Shown here piece by piece: positions 7,801 through 16,152 of a stretch of DNA of 64,000 nt. This DNA comes from JAWKZG01 sp041396125 (lineage in GTDB: Bacteria > Pseudomonadota > Gammaproteobacteria > Competibacterales > Competibacteraceae). The notes below the pieces were generated by a model, which made no database searches, was not told the origin of the DNA, and worked only from the letters and a program-made list of their open reading frames with translations. A program made the translations under genes and the position numbers. The DNA is taken from positions 124,001 through 188,000 of the forward strand of contig JAWKZG010000001.1 in the NCBI GenBank assembly GCA_041396125.1. The letters are read 5' to 3'. Each line of letters opens with the position of its first letter. Position 1 is the stretch's first letter.

Positions 7801-9171
7801 ATGAAAAATATAAAAATAAGTTATGCGATTTTGATCACGGCACTGACAGTGCTGTGGCTTATGGCTGACACAATTTTATCGTCAGATTATGCTTTTTTCA
7901 CACTGCGTCATTCTTTGATCTACTACACCGGCATCATCGGTATCGGCGTGATGAGTGTCGGGATGATGCTGGCTGTTCGCCCGGTCAGCATTGAGCCGTT
8001 TCTGGGCGGTCTTGACAAAACCTACCGGCTGCATAAATGGCTGGGCATTACCGGTCTGGTGTTTGCCATCGCGCACTGGCTATGGGTAAAAGCACCGAAA
8101 TGGATGGTTGGCTGGGGTTGGCTGGAGCGGCCTGCCCGGCATCCTGCGCCGGAGCAGACGGTTGAGATATTCCGCTTTTTTCAAAGCCAGCGCGGTCTGG
8201 CGGAAGATATTGGCGAATGGGCTTTTTATGGAGCTGTTCTGCTGATTGTGCTGGCGCTTTTGAAGCGCTTCCCCTATCGCTATTTCTTCAAAACGCATCG
8301 TCTGCTGGCGATTGTTTATCTGCTGCTGGTAATGCATGCCGTCGTGCTGCTCGACTTTAGCTATTGGAGTGAACCGATTGGTCCTGTGATGGCGCTGCTG
8401 ATGGCGGGCGGTACCATTGCAGCGTTTGTGTCCCTGTTCAGGAAAGTGGGTTACCAGCGCCGGGCGGTCGGAGTTATTGAAGAGCTCGAACGGCATGCGG
8501 ACAACCGGGTACTCAGAGTGGTGCTCAAATTGCAGGATCGCTGGCCTGGTCACGCAGCAGGGCAGTTCGCTTTTGTCACGTTTGATCGGAGCGAAGGGCC
8601 GCATCCTTTCACGATTTCGTCTTCGTGGCAGGACGATGGCAGAATGATGTTTCTGATCAAGGGGCTGGGTGATTACACCAATATCCTGCCCGAGACCTTG
8701 CAGGTGGGCGATGTTGTGCAGGTGGAAGGGCCTTATGGTCGCTTCGATTTCAGTAGCCGCAAGCCGCGTCAGATATGGGTAGCCGGCGGTATTGGTATTA
8801 CCCCGTTTGTCGCTCGCCTGCAGGCCCTAAGTGATCAATTCGGGAGTGATCAATTCGGGAGTGATCAATCCGGTGATGCGCAACAAAACAAGGCGATTGA
8901 TTTGTTCTATTGCACCAGTGCCCCGGATGAAAGCTTCATCAGCCGGCTGCGCCAGCGGGCGGAAAAAGCCGGGGTTCAGCTGCATCTTCTGGTTGCTGCC
9001 AAAGATGGCAGACTGAACGCAGAGCGGCTATGCCAGACGGTGCCGGACTGGCCGTCCGCCGATGTCTGGTTCTGTGGCCCCGCCGGTTTCGGGAAAGCCT
9101 TGCGCGAGGGACTTTTCAGCAAAGGCCTGGCGCGCGACGATTTTCATCAGGAATTGTTTGAAATGCGCTAA
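7801..9171 (+). CDS. ferric-reductase-like transmembrane flavoprotein
   Basis: A 456-residue protein of the ferric reductase/NADPH-oxidase-like superfamily. The N-terminal half has about six hydrophobic segments with histidines suited to bind two hemes (LHKWLGITG, FAIAHW, KTHRLLAIVYLLLVMHAVVL). The C-terminal half is a ferredoxin-reductase module: HPFTISSS for FAD, GPYGRFDF, GGIGITPFVARL for NAD(P)H, and CGPAGFGKALRE at the end. It would move electrons from NAD(P)H through FAD and heme across the inner membrane. A 15-base unit repeated three times (8830-8874) gives the linker SDQFGSDQFGSDQSG between the nucleotide-binding strands. The substrate is unknown. Confidence 0.85.
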   Translation: MKNIKISYAILITALTVLWLMADTILSSDYAFFTLRHSLIYYTGIIGIGVMSVGMMLAVRPVSIEPFLGGLDKTYRLHKWLGITGLVFAIAHWLWVKAPKWMVGWGWLERPARHPAPEQTVEIFRFFQSQRGLAEDIGEWAFYGAVLLIVLALLKRFPYRYFFKTHRLLAIVYLLLVMHAVVLLDFSYWSEPIGPVMALLMAGGTIAAFVSLFRKVGYQRRAVGVIEELERHADNRVLRVVLKLQDRWPGHAAGQFAFVTFDRSEGPHPFTISSSWQDDGRMMFLIKGLGDYTNILPETLQVGDVVQVEGPYGRFDFSSRKPRQIWVAGGIGITPFVARLQALSDQFGSDQFGSDQSGDAQQNKAIDLFYCTSAPDESFISRLRQRAEKAGVQLHLLVAAKDGRLNAERLCQTVPDWPSADVWFCGPAGFGKALREGLFSKGLARDDFHQELFEMR

Positions 9172-9182
9172 ACGGTCAACAC

Positions 9183-9219
9183 CGGCACGCGACGGGACAA
9201 TCACCGCCGTCGCGTGCCG
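9183..9219. terminator. strong hairpin between convergent genes
   Basis: CGGCACGCGACGG (9183-9195) and its perfect reverse complement (9207-9219) form a 13-bp stem with an 11-base loop. It begins 11 bases after the flavocytochrome stop codon and faces the convergent gene ending at 9266. There is no T-run, so it may be an mRNA-stabilising or bidirectional stem rather than a classic intrinsic terminator. Confidence 0.6.
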
Positions 9220-9265
9220 CATAATTCACTTACGCATGAAACACCCCGGACAAGCGGGCCAGAAC

Positions 9266-9592
9266 TCAAGCGCCGATCAGTCCGTGATAGTGCGATAAAC
9301 CAGCCATTTTGCTCAACGAGCCATCGTCACTGATGACCGCCAAAACAATCATGATAAAAAATGACAGCAGCAGCACTATAAATTCGGCTTTACGAAGTTT
9401 TGATCTTCTGATGGCAAGCCATACTATCAATACAATTAAATGCACAATGAGGCCTATGAATAAACCGTAGGCGACGCCGAGCGCAGTGGCGTAGTTGGGG
9501 GTGATCTGATTAGAAATAAAACCGAATAACGGAAAGCCCCAGGACATTAATAGCGCCAGCAGCAAGCTGAAAAAAACGGTCCTGTTGTTCAT
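9266..9592 (-). CDS. small membrane protein, unknown
   Basis: A 108-residue protein with three strong hydrophobic segments (about 6-27, 37-61 and 70-88) and a basic loop RRSKLRKAE after the second. No family was recognised. It lies convergent to the flavocytochrome gene with the hairpin between them. The start codon is an ATG without a strong ribosome binding site. Confidence 0.5.
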   Translation of the reverse strand: MNNRTVFFSLLLALLMSWGFPLFGFISNQITPNYATALGVAYGLFIGLIVHLIVLIVWLAIRRSKLRKAEFIVLLLSFFIMIVLAVISDDGSLSKMAGLSHYHGLIGA

Positions 9593-9870
9593 TATTGATA
9601 GCCTCTGATAGGCATAAGCTGATTTATAAAATATAGAAGAAGATTGCCCAAACTGCTGAATATTCCCCGCTCAGCCCCGCCATGACAGCTATCCCTGTAG
9701 CACATCTCTTGCCTCACCGCATAATTTATCAATTTTAATTCCGGCAATCTGCATCCGGATGCCCGGGTTCTGTCGCATACCGGAAGAGTCAGACACATTG
9801 ACGCGATAGCAGCATTGCTGACAGCAAACAGCAGGCGTCTGCCGAACAAGGTCAATGACTGGCCGGTATT

Positions 9871-9906
9871 GGGTACACCTGTGGGTACACCTGTGGGTGC
9901 ACCCGA
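9871..9906. repeat. three 12-bp tandem repeats
   Basis: GGGTACACCTGT occurs twice in tandem (9871-9882 and 9883-9894), followed by a diverged third unit GGGTGCACCCGA. It lies directly upstream of the secreted-protein gene at 9940 and so could affect its promoter region. Function unknown. Confidence 0.7.
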
Positions 9907-9939
9907 ATGTCAATAGATAAGGATGATCTGGAGAGTACC

Positions 9940-10416
9940 ATGAAGAACCAAGCATCATTAATAGCGCAGCTGGTTTGTCTGCTGATAGGGCTGTCCATGC
10001 TGGCCGCGCAGGCGCAGGCGCAGGGCATCAAAGCTACCAGTATCCAGCGCACAGCAAAAAAGCTGACCATGACGGTCAATCCGCCGTCCGGGCCGACTGG
10101 GACAGCAGTCAAGGTCACCGTCAAGGGTGCCCACCCCGGTGAAATTCTGAGCATCACCATAGCTACCGGCAGTTATAACGTCACGGCTGACAGAAACGGC
10201 ACCGTTACCTTCCCCGAAACGATGAATGGCAGTGTGGGGCAGACTATTCTTATCAAGGTTCAGGGCAGCAGTAACGGACCGCCTTATCGGACAGGTACAG
10301 GGCGCTTTAAAATCACCTCGGCGGTTCTGCGCAACAATCTCACCAACCGGCAGGGGCCACAGATCAGGCAAGGTGTGCAACTCCAGCAAACGCCAACCAC
10401 GCTGCGCCGTCAGTAG
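9940..10416 (+). CDS. exported small protein, unknown
   Basis: A 158-residue protein when started at the ATG preceded by GGAGAG (an upstream in-frame ATG at 9907 lacks a ribosome binding site). Residues 1-27 are a signal peptide ending AAQAQAQG. The mature protein has a basic stretch, then a beta-rich section (about 45-130) with PPSGPTGTAVKVTVKGAHPGE, a spacing seen in IPT/TIG-like Ig folds. It ends in a Gln/Arg-rich tail. Probably periplasmic or secreted. The fold call is weak and the function unknown. Confidence 0.6.
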   Translation: MKNQASLIAQLVCLLIGLSMLAAQAQAQGIKATSIQRTAKKLTMTVNPPSGPTGTAVKVTVKGAHPGEILSITIATGSYNVTADRNGTVTFPETMNGSVGQTILIKVQGSSNGPPYRTGTGRFKITSAVLRNNLTNRQGPQIRQGVQLQQTPTTLRRQ

Positions 10417-10497
10417 CAGTTCCCACTGGCTGGTACAACACAGTGCCAGCCGTCATTCCTGTGCTATTTTTCGTTATTGGCAGGAATCCAATACGGA

Positions 10498-10528
10498 CCC
10501 GGATGCCGTTTCACTTTATCCGGGCTAC
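10498..10528 (+). repeat. REP-like palindromic repeat (family A)
   Basis: Same 31-base element as at 7464, core GCCGTTTCACTTT. It is followed 32 bases later by a family B repeat at 10561-10584, so the whole 10417-10589 gap is made of repeats. Confidence 0.85.
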
Positions 10529-10560
10529 TTGTCTACTATTCTTACACCAGCGCCTTCGTC

Positions 10561-10584
10561 ATTCCCGCGCAGGCGGGAATCCAG
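10561..10584 (+). repeat. short inverted repeat (family B, dRS3-like)
   Basis: ATTCCCGC, a 6-base centre and GCGGGAAT, followed by CCAG. Twelve copies occur in the window (10561, 16108, 23812, 26700, 28093, 35592, 35653, 35750, 35811, 41189, 47514, 47608), always between genes. The pattern resembles the Neisseria dRS3 type of dispersed repeat, which is known as a site for recombination and phage integration. Confidence 0.85.
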
Positions 10585-10589
10585 AAGTG

Positions 10590-11090
10590 CTAGGCTTCGA
10601 TTTTCAGAATATGAACCGTCACAGCGCCGTTCGGCTTCTGCCATTGCGTGTCTTCGCCTTCCTCTTTATCCAGCAACGCTTTGGCGAGGGGCGAGGTCCA
10701 GCTGATTTTGTGTTGTTTCACATCGGCTTCGTCCTCGCCGACGATCTGGTAACGCCATTCCTGCTCTGCCTCATCGACGACAGTCACGGTGCAGCCGAAA
10801 GCCACTTGTGCCACAGACGATGCCGTTATTGGCGGCGGTTTGGTAACAATGGCTGACTGCAAACGGGCGCGATAGTAGCGGATATCCCGCTCCAGTTGTG
10901 GCTGCCGGGAGCGCTGACTCAGATCGTCATTGTGCTTGAGTTGTGCCAGCTCACGTTCCAGCAGCGCCAGCTGTTGTGTCATCTGCTGATAACCGGCGGG
11001 CGTCATGAGATTGGGTAATGTGCTGATCGGCCGATCAGGCAGAATTTCCGGCTGGCTGCCATCATCCTCTTTGACAAAAGCTCGACTCAT
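10590..11090 (-). CDS. GreA/GreB-family transcription elongation factor homologue
   Basis: A 166-residue protein starting MSRAFVKEDDG, the common start of a GreB-like subfamily in proteobacteria (three more codons are open upstream but lack support). Residues about 27-80 form the coiled-coil that in Gre factors enters the RNA polymerase secondary channel (GYQQMTQQLALLERELAQL). About 90-160 is the FKBP-like domain (FGCTVTVVDEAEQEWRYQIVGEDEAD, ISWTSPLAKALLDKEEGE). The tip of the coiled coil carries the acidic pair DD at HNDDLS. It is likely to help RNA polymerase cleave backtracked transcripts or modulate polymerase in another way. Confidence 0.8.
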   Translation of the reverse strand: MSRAFVKEDDGSQPEILPDRPISTLPNLMTPAGYQQMTQQLALLERELAQLKHNDDLSQRSRQPQLERDIRYYRARLQSAIVTKPPPITASSVAQVAFGCTVTVVDEAEQEWRYQIVGEDEADVKQHKISWTSPLAKALLDKEEGEDTQWQKPNGAVTVHILKIEA

Positions 11091-11129
11091 CGTAAGCAAT
11101 CCAGGTGTTGCACAAAGGGAATCAGTTTA

Positions 11130-12353
11130 TCAGACACGCCGCAAGCCAAGTGTGGCCAGGCCGCTGGTAAAGACGGTGATCGCCAGCGAGCTGGCGCAGA
11201 TGGCAAACAGCGAGATGTCGGCATCCAATGCCCAGCCGACAAACACCGGGCCCAGGGCTGAAGCAGACACGCTCAGCACCACACCGGTGGCCCGGATCGC
11301 GCCCAAATGCTGGGTGCCGTAGAGTTCCGCCCAGAGCGATGAGTAGGTCGGATTGGTGGCACCGGCACTCAGGCCCATGCTGCCCATGATGAAGGGCGCC
11401 CAATAGTCCTGTTCGCTCAGGCCCAGCAGTATCAGCGAGATAGCAAAGGGTACCAGTACGAACGGGGCGATCCGTCTGGCCGAGATACGATCAATCAGCC
11501 AGCCGGTGGAAAAACTGCCGATGACCTGACAGATCGCGAAACCGGAAAAACAGATACTCCACCATAAAAAATCCCAGTCTTTCAGTGTCGCCACAATGAA
11601 TTTCTGATGGAAAATAATGCCGGTAAAAAGAGCCGACATGGTCATGACCAGCGGAGCGATCATGAAAAAACGCGGATCACGCAGCATTTCGCCCCGAGTC
11701 CACTGGCGCTGTGTCTCGTCTATGCTGGCGGCGGCAAAATGATCGTGCGTTTCCTGTCCAGCCGGGCGTCGCAGCAAAACCGGCAGCGTTGGCAGCAGCA
11801 TCAAAGCGGCAACGATCCCCATAACAAGCCAGATGTTCTGCCAGCTGGTGAGCGCCAGTCCGAGAGTGATCAGCGGCGGAAACAGGCCCTCGCCGATGGG
11901 AAAGCCGAAACCGGCGATGGCAATAGCTCGGCCACGCTCGGCGACATAGCGTCTGGCCATGGCGGTGACAGCGATGTGGGACATCATGCCCTGGCCTAAA
12001 AAGCGCACGAACAGGATGCCAAAAAACAAGGTCAGCGGGCCTTGTATCAGAGAAAAAGCCATGGTCCCTAGCGCCATGGCGAGACAGATGCGCCAGACGA
12101 ATTTGACAAACGGTAGTCGGTCGACCAGGCGTCCGGCGCTCCAGAGTATGGCAGCGCTGGCGATGGTGGCCAGCGTATAAATACTGCCGAAATCGCCGTG
12201 ACTGAGCCCGAAGTCATGCCGTAACTGATCGCCAAACAGCGATATCAGATACGTCTGGCCGGGACTGGTCCAGAACATGAGCAGAGCGCCAAACAATAAA
12301 AAGCGCCATTCCCGACGCATGAATGCGAGGGTGGGTGTGCCATTCGGCATCAT
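11130..12353 (-). CDS. major facilitator superfamily transporter
   Basis: A 407-residue protein with about 12 hydrophobic segments. The loop between helices 2 and 3 reads GRLVDRLPFVKFV, a version of the MFS GxLaDRxGrkxxl motif, and the equivalent in the second half is GWLIDRISARRIAPF. A charged central loop lies after RRPAGQETHD. The substrate is not predictable. Upstream, a palindrome (12388-12404) may be an operator. Confidence 0.85.
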   Translation of the reverse strand: MMPNGTPTLAFMRREWRFLLFGALLMFWTSPGQTYLISLFGDQLRHDFGLSHGDFGSIYTLATIASAAILWSAGRLVDRLPFVKFVWRICLAMALGTMAFSLIQGPLTLFFGILFVRFLGQGMMSHIAVTAMARRYVAERGRAIAIAGFGFPIGEGLFPPLITLGLALTSWQNIWLVMGIVAALMLLPTLPVLLRRPAGQETHDHFAAASIDETQRQWTRGEMLRDPRFFMIAPLVMTMSALFTGIIFHQKFIVATLKDWDFLWWSICFSGFAICQVIGSFSTGWLIDRISARRIAPFVLVPFAISLILLGLSEQDYWAPFIMGSMGLSAGATNPTYSSLWAELYGTQHLGAIRATGVVLSVSASALGPVFVGWALDADISLFAICASSLAITVFTSGLATLGLRRV

Positions 12354-12733
12354 GAGTTCCTTAATATAAAGCCTGCGGGTCGGGCCTGGATCGGTGTACG
12401 ATCCGGCTCCAGCGCGCAGGACGCACGAGTAATACGGTAAGTGCAGTGCGCTATGAGCGATGTTGTTGTTAGCGAAATACTATGGTGCTGCAGAAACGGG
12501 TAGCAGAATGGTTCGCAGCCGATGCCAGCGTGCCAGAAAGGTCATAAACCTCTGTTGCCAGCGTCAGTCCCGCTCAGTAGAATCCGTTCGCGGCAGTAGA
12601 CCACATAATACAGCATACAATAGCATCCGTTTCAGGTGCATGTGCCTGACATGGGCGCATGCGAAGATCAAGTACCTGCCCGATTTCGCCCGACTGACCC
12701 GTTTCGCAGGACTACCCCGAAGGCTTTAAATCC
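12354..12733. other. divergent intergenic region between two transporter genes
   Basis: 380 bases between the MFS gene (minus) and the AEC gene (plus). Contains GGATCG-GTGTA-CGATCC at 12388-12404 close to the MFS start. No open frame with support was found. Confidence 0.5.
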
Positions 12734-13654
12734 ATGACTGCTTTTGCAACCACGCTGGCTCCGATTATCGTGCTTATCCTGCTGGGATATGGCCTGAAAC
12801 GCGCCCGTTTTATGAGCGACGAAGCCTGGTCGGGCATGGAAAAAATGACTTATTTTGTATTGTTTCCGGTGCTGCTGATTCGTACCCTGGGCAAGCAAAC
12901 TCTGGTCGGTGCGCCGTGGCCTTCCATGCTGCTGCTGATTACCGTAACGTTGCTGGTTGCCGCTACCGTGCTGCTGGTATGGCACATGCTGCGATCGTCT
13001 GTCAGCGGGGCTACGTTTACTTCGGTATTTCAGGGCGGTGTGCGTTTTAACACCTATATCGCACTGGCTGCCGCGCAAGGCCTGTTTGGTGCCGAGGGGC
13101 TGGCGTTAGGGTCGGTAGCGGTCGGCTTCCTGATTGTTGTCATTAATCTATTGTGCATTTCGGTGTTTCTGGTATGGGGCAAAATGGCGGTTCGCGGTGT
13201 GATGCCGTTTATTCGCGAAGTTATCGGCAATCCGCTGATTATCGCCTGCATGATCGGCTGGGTGCTCAGCCTGAGCGGTGTGGGGCTGCCGGGAGTGACC
13301 GAGAATATTCTGGAAATCATTGGTCGGGCTGCCCTGCCGTTCGGTCTGCTGGCGGTGGGCGCTGCGCTAAAGCCCGAGGTGATCCGTGGCCATATCAAGC
13401 CCATTATAATTGCATCGGTTGTGCAATTCGGTCTGAAACCACTGCTGGTGGCATTACTGATTGCCGAAATCGGTCTGAGCGGCGTGGCGGCTGGCGTATT
13501 GATTATTGCGTTTATTGTGCCCACCGCGCCTTCGGCCTATATTCTGGCCCGACAACTGGGCGGCGATACCGAAGCCATGGCGTCAATCATCACGTTTCAA
13601 ACCTTATTGGCCTTTCTACTGATGCCATTGCTGGCGTCTTTGATGCTGGCCTGA
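12734..13654 (+). CDS. AEC-family permease (auxin efflux carrier type)
   Basis: A 306-residue inner-membrane protein with about ten hydrophobic segments. Family signs are the start ATTLAPIIVLILLGYGLKR, the FVLFPVLLIRTLG segment, NPLIIACMIGWVL, and the C-terminal PTAPSAYILARQLGGDTEAMASIITFQTLLAF, which is highly typical. AEC permeases move organic acids or amino-acid-like substrates. It is followed 21 bases later by a dioxygenase gene on the same strand, so the two may be one transcript, with the permease moving the substrate or product of the enzyme. Confidence 0.88.
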   Translation: MTAFATTLAPIIVLILLGYGLKRARFMSDEAWSGMEKMTYFVLFPVLLIRTLGKQTLVGAPWPSMLLLITVTLLVAATVLLVWHMLRSSVSGATFTSVFQGGVRFNTYIALAAAQGLFGAEGLALGSVAVGFLIVVINLLCISVFLVWGKMAVRGVMPFIREVIGNPLIIACMIGWVLSLSGVGLPGVTENILEIIGRAALPFGLLAVGAALKPEVIRGHIKPIIIASVVQFGLKPLLVALLIAEIGLSGVAAGVLIIAFIVPTAPSAYILARQLGGDTEAMASIITFQTLLAFLLMPLLASLMLA

Positions 13655-13675
13655 TCTCAATACACGACGAGTGCT

Positions 13676-14722
13676 ATGACGAACCTTGCTGACATCCCTG
13701 AATTTCTGGCTATACCGGCTGCCTGGACAGGCGCTGACATCAGCCGGCAAAGCGCTCAATGGCGCTGGACTCTGACACCGGCTGAACTGGCGGAACTGGA
13801 GCAGGCCGGACGCCGGTTTATGGCCGATTACGGCACGCTTGAGCAGATGACAGCGGACCGCTTCCCGCTGCCCGGTTTGCAGTCAAAACTGAGCGCATTA
13901 CGTCAGACCCTGATCCAGGGCATTGGCTTTGAAGTGATTCGCGGGCTGCCGGTGGAACGCCTTGGCACCGAGCTGGCAAGCACTATTTTTTGCGGTATCG
14001 GCGCACATCTTGGCAGTGCCCGCTCACAGAATGGGCAAGGCCATCTGCTGGGGCATGTGCGTGATCAGGGGGCGAACAGCCAGGACCCCAATATCCGTAT
14101 CTACCAGACCAATGAACGGCAGACCTTTCACACTGACTCGGCCGATGTGGTGGCGCTGTTATGCCTGAACGAAGCCCGCCAGGGTGGTGATTCGCTGCTA
14201 GTCAGTGCGGTCACGATTTACAACACTCTGCGTCGCCAGCGGCCTGATCTGCTGCCCTATCTGTTCGATGCCATCGCGACCGACCGGCGCGGCGAGATCC
14301 CGCCTGGTGGCCAGCCGTTTTTCACCATCCCGGTGTTTAACTGGCATGCCGGCTTTCTGACGGTGATGTACCAGCGTCAGTATATCGATTCGGCGCAACG
14401 CTTTGCGGCAGCCCCCAGACTGACCGAGCGGCATGTTGAAGCACTCGATTGCTTCGATGCACTGGCCAATGATGCGCAACTGCATGTCAGTATGCGGCTT
14501 GCGCCCGGCGATATGCAGTTCGTGTATAACCATAGTCTGCTGCACGACCGAACCGGTTTCACCGACTGGGACGAGCCGTCCAGACGCCGCCACCTGCTGC
14601 GCTTATGGCTGGCCATACCGGGCGACAGACCGCTGCCCGCGTGTTTTGCGCAGCGCTATGGCAGCCTGGAGATAGGCAATCGCGGCGGCGTCATTGTTGA
14701 ACAGGCTGCCGCGCCGGGCTAA
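13676..14722 (+). CDS. TauD/TfdA-family Fe(II)/2-oxoglutarate dioxygenase
   Basis: A 348-residue enzyme. The iron ligands are visible as FHTDSAD (H152, D154) and LHDRTGF (H290); the 2-oxoglutarate-binding arginine is in RRHLLRLWL (about R307). The N-terminal region QGIGFEVIRGLPVER and the GHVRDQGANSQDPNIRIYQTNERQTFH segment place it with TauD/TfdA-like proteins of unknown substrate often annotated as taurine catabolism dioxygenases. It is just downstream of the AEC permease gene and overlaps the end of the convergent gene by 4 bases. Confidence 0.85.
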   Translation: MTNLADIPEFLAIPAAWTGADISRQSAQWRWTLTPAELAELEQAGRRFMADYGTLEQMTADRFPLPGLQSKLSALRQTLIQGIGFEVIRGLPVERLGTELASTIFCGIGAHLGSARSQNGQGHLLGHVRDQGANSQDPNIRIYQTNERQTFHTDSADVVALLCLNEARQGGDSLLVSAVTIYNTLRRQRPDLLPYLFDAIATDRRGEIPPGGQPFFTIPVFNWHAGFLTVMYQRQYIDSAQRFAAAPRLTERHVEALDCFDALANDAQLHVSMRLAPGDMQFVYNHSLLHDRTGFTDWDEPSRRRHLLRLWLAIPGDRPLPACFAQRYGSLEIGNRGGVIVEQAAAPG

Positions 14723-15252
14723 AGCAGCGTGATATCCATCATGGTTAAGGGATGTTGGTACCACTGGCAGGACGGATCACCGAGTGACAGTTCCAGACCG
14801 GTATCCGGTTGGTAAATTTTCCACTCGCCGCCAGCTATTGGGGCAAACGTGACATGACCCACTCCGCCCAGTTTGGTCATTTGCACTTTGGTGGTAGCGG
14901 CCAGTGTGGGCAATTGGCCGGCTTTGGCAATATCTTCATAAAGCGGCCCGGCCGCACCGTCGCAGCCAGCCAGAAAAATGAATGAATAACTGGCAAAATT
15001 CAGCCCTCTGCGATGCAGCAGGGTGATCACCTCCGAGCCGCGCAGACGGGACGAATTCGATTCCTTGAAGCGTCCCAGATTGGCGTGACCGAGCAGTATC
15101 AACGGCATGGTTTTGCCACCTGAAAACCGGCTTAAATCGATAGAGCTTCGCAAGCGGGTATTCTCAAGGTGCTGACTCCCATTAAATACCAGATTGATGT
15201 CGTTTAATTCTTGATCACCCTGCGTGATAAGAACATTGAGACCTTTAGCCAT
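14719..15252 (-). CDS. unknown protein with clan-CD-like His/Cys pair
   Basis: A 177-residue protein without signal peptide or membrane helix. Two hydrophobic strands end in LILLGHANLG (His56) and SFIFLAGCDGA (Cys97), with a helix between them (GSEVITLLHRRG). This order and spacing (41 residues) match the catalytic dyad layout of clan CD cysteine peptidases such as caspases, CHAT domains and the C80 domain of MARTX toxins. A later segment, GGVGHVTFAPIAGGEWKIY, is beta-rich. AGGGAG precedes the ATG. The downstream partner in the transcript order is the HExxH gene just upstream (15338-16000). No family was recognised by whole sequence; peptidase activity is inference from the motifs. Confidence 0.5.
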   Translation of the reverse strand: MAKGLNVLITQGDQELNDINLVFNGSQHLENTRLRSSIDLSRFSGGKTMPLILLGHANLGRFKESNSSRLRGSEVITLLHRRGLNFASYSFIFLAGCDGAAGPLYEDIAKAGQLPTLAATTKVQMTKLGGVGHVTFAPIAGGEWKIYQPDTGLELSLGDPSCQWYQHPLTMMDITLL

Positions 15253-15337
15253 AAATACTCCCTGTAAAAACTGATTCTGAAAAAGTTATCCGTCCTGGAA
15301 GCGTGGTCAGGCTTTAGCGTTTGTTTTGTAGTAATAC

Positions 15338-16000
15338 TCACTTCAACCAGAGTGCAAAATTCTGATAGCAATAGGGATTCAACACGGCGCTTGAATACGG
15401 AATACGCATCGGCGCACGATCAAACAGGAGCGGGGTGGCTAATCCGGGCGGTCCGGGATGACCTGCATTTTGTTGAACCTCGGGATGGAGCAGGTGAATG
15501 CCCTCGTGAATCAAAATAGCGGCCCGATCTGTCGGTGTGGTGTGTGGCGTTGCCACCGTGACGGTGGACGCCTTGCTGAGCGGCGGCGCTGCAGCTGGTG
15601 GCGTTTTGCTGCCAAAATACTCGGCAGTAATGAAAATCGTGTTGGCTGTTCGATGGCCGGCTTCGGTATAGGCCCCCAGTTTGAGGTGGCCGGGATCGCC
15701 GGGCGGTTTGGCGGAAAAAATAAACTCCGCGCGTTTCAGCCGGGCGGCCACATTGAGAAATTTATCGCGAATGACCGTAGTTTGCTGGTGCTCATGGCCG
15801 TTGATGCCAAACGTATCGCTTAACAGCTGTGAAACCGTATATGCCTGCAGATGGGGCTGGAAATGCAATTGCTGACTATCGGCGTGCCGGTTCGCAAGGC
15901 TCACGCTATTGGCGCAGCGGGTGCTTAAATTGATGGCGTTACGCACATCAGTGACCAAAATCAACTGCCTATCGGGCTTAAATCCTTCGAATGTTGCCAT
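15338..16000 (-). CDS. HExxH zincin-type putative metallopeptidase
   Basis: A 220-residue protein started at the ATG preceded by AGGAG with 7 bases spacing (a GTG six bases upstream is too close to the site). ILIHEGIHLLH carries HEGIH at 165-169, the zinc-binding and catalytic motif of zincins. It is preceded by ANTIFITAEYF and followed by AVLNPYCYQNFALWL. The latter resembles the C-terminal NxxxYxxFA region of M35 deuterolysin-like peptidases, in which a tyrosine follows the metal site. There is no signal peptide. A Pro/Ala-rich insertion occurs at 134-142. It shares a strand with the His/Cys protein 86 bases downstream. An effector-like role is speculation. Confidence 0.55.
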   Translation of the reverse strand: MATFEGFKPDRQLILVTDVRNAINLSTRCANSVSLANRHADSQQLHFQPHLQAYTVSQLLSDTFGINGHEHQQTTVIRDKFLNVAARLKRAEFIFSAKPPGDPGHLKLGAYTEAGHRTANTIFITAEYFGSKTPPAAAPPLSKASTVTVATPHTTPTDRAAILIHEGIHLLHPEVQQNAGHPGPPGLATPLLFDRAPMRIPYSSAVLNPYCYQNFALWLK

Positions 16001-16107
16001 AGCCACACTCCTGTGTGATGTTCCGATTTACTCCATAAGTGTAGTCCAAGAAGGGCCAGTGTACAGAGACTTGGCAAACCCGCTCTGCAAGAGTAGCCAT
16101 AGGCGTC

Positions 16108-16131
16108 ATTCCCGCGCAGGCGGGAATCCAG
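16108..16131 (+). repeat. short inverted repeat (family B, dRS3-like)
   Basis: ATTCCCGC-centre-GCGGGAAT followed by CCAG, same as at 10561. It lies between the HExxH gene and the broken alcohol dehydrogenase gene. Confidence 0.8.
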
Positions 16132-16152
16132 TCCCATATTTCTAAAATAATC

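Noticed and set aside
9592..9855. 87-codon minus-strand frame overlapping the small membrane protein start
   Set aside because: Composition is not protein-like and it overlaps the repeats; no motif or site supports it.
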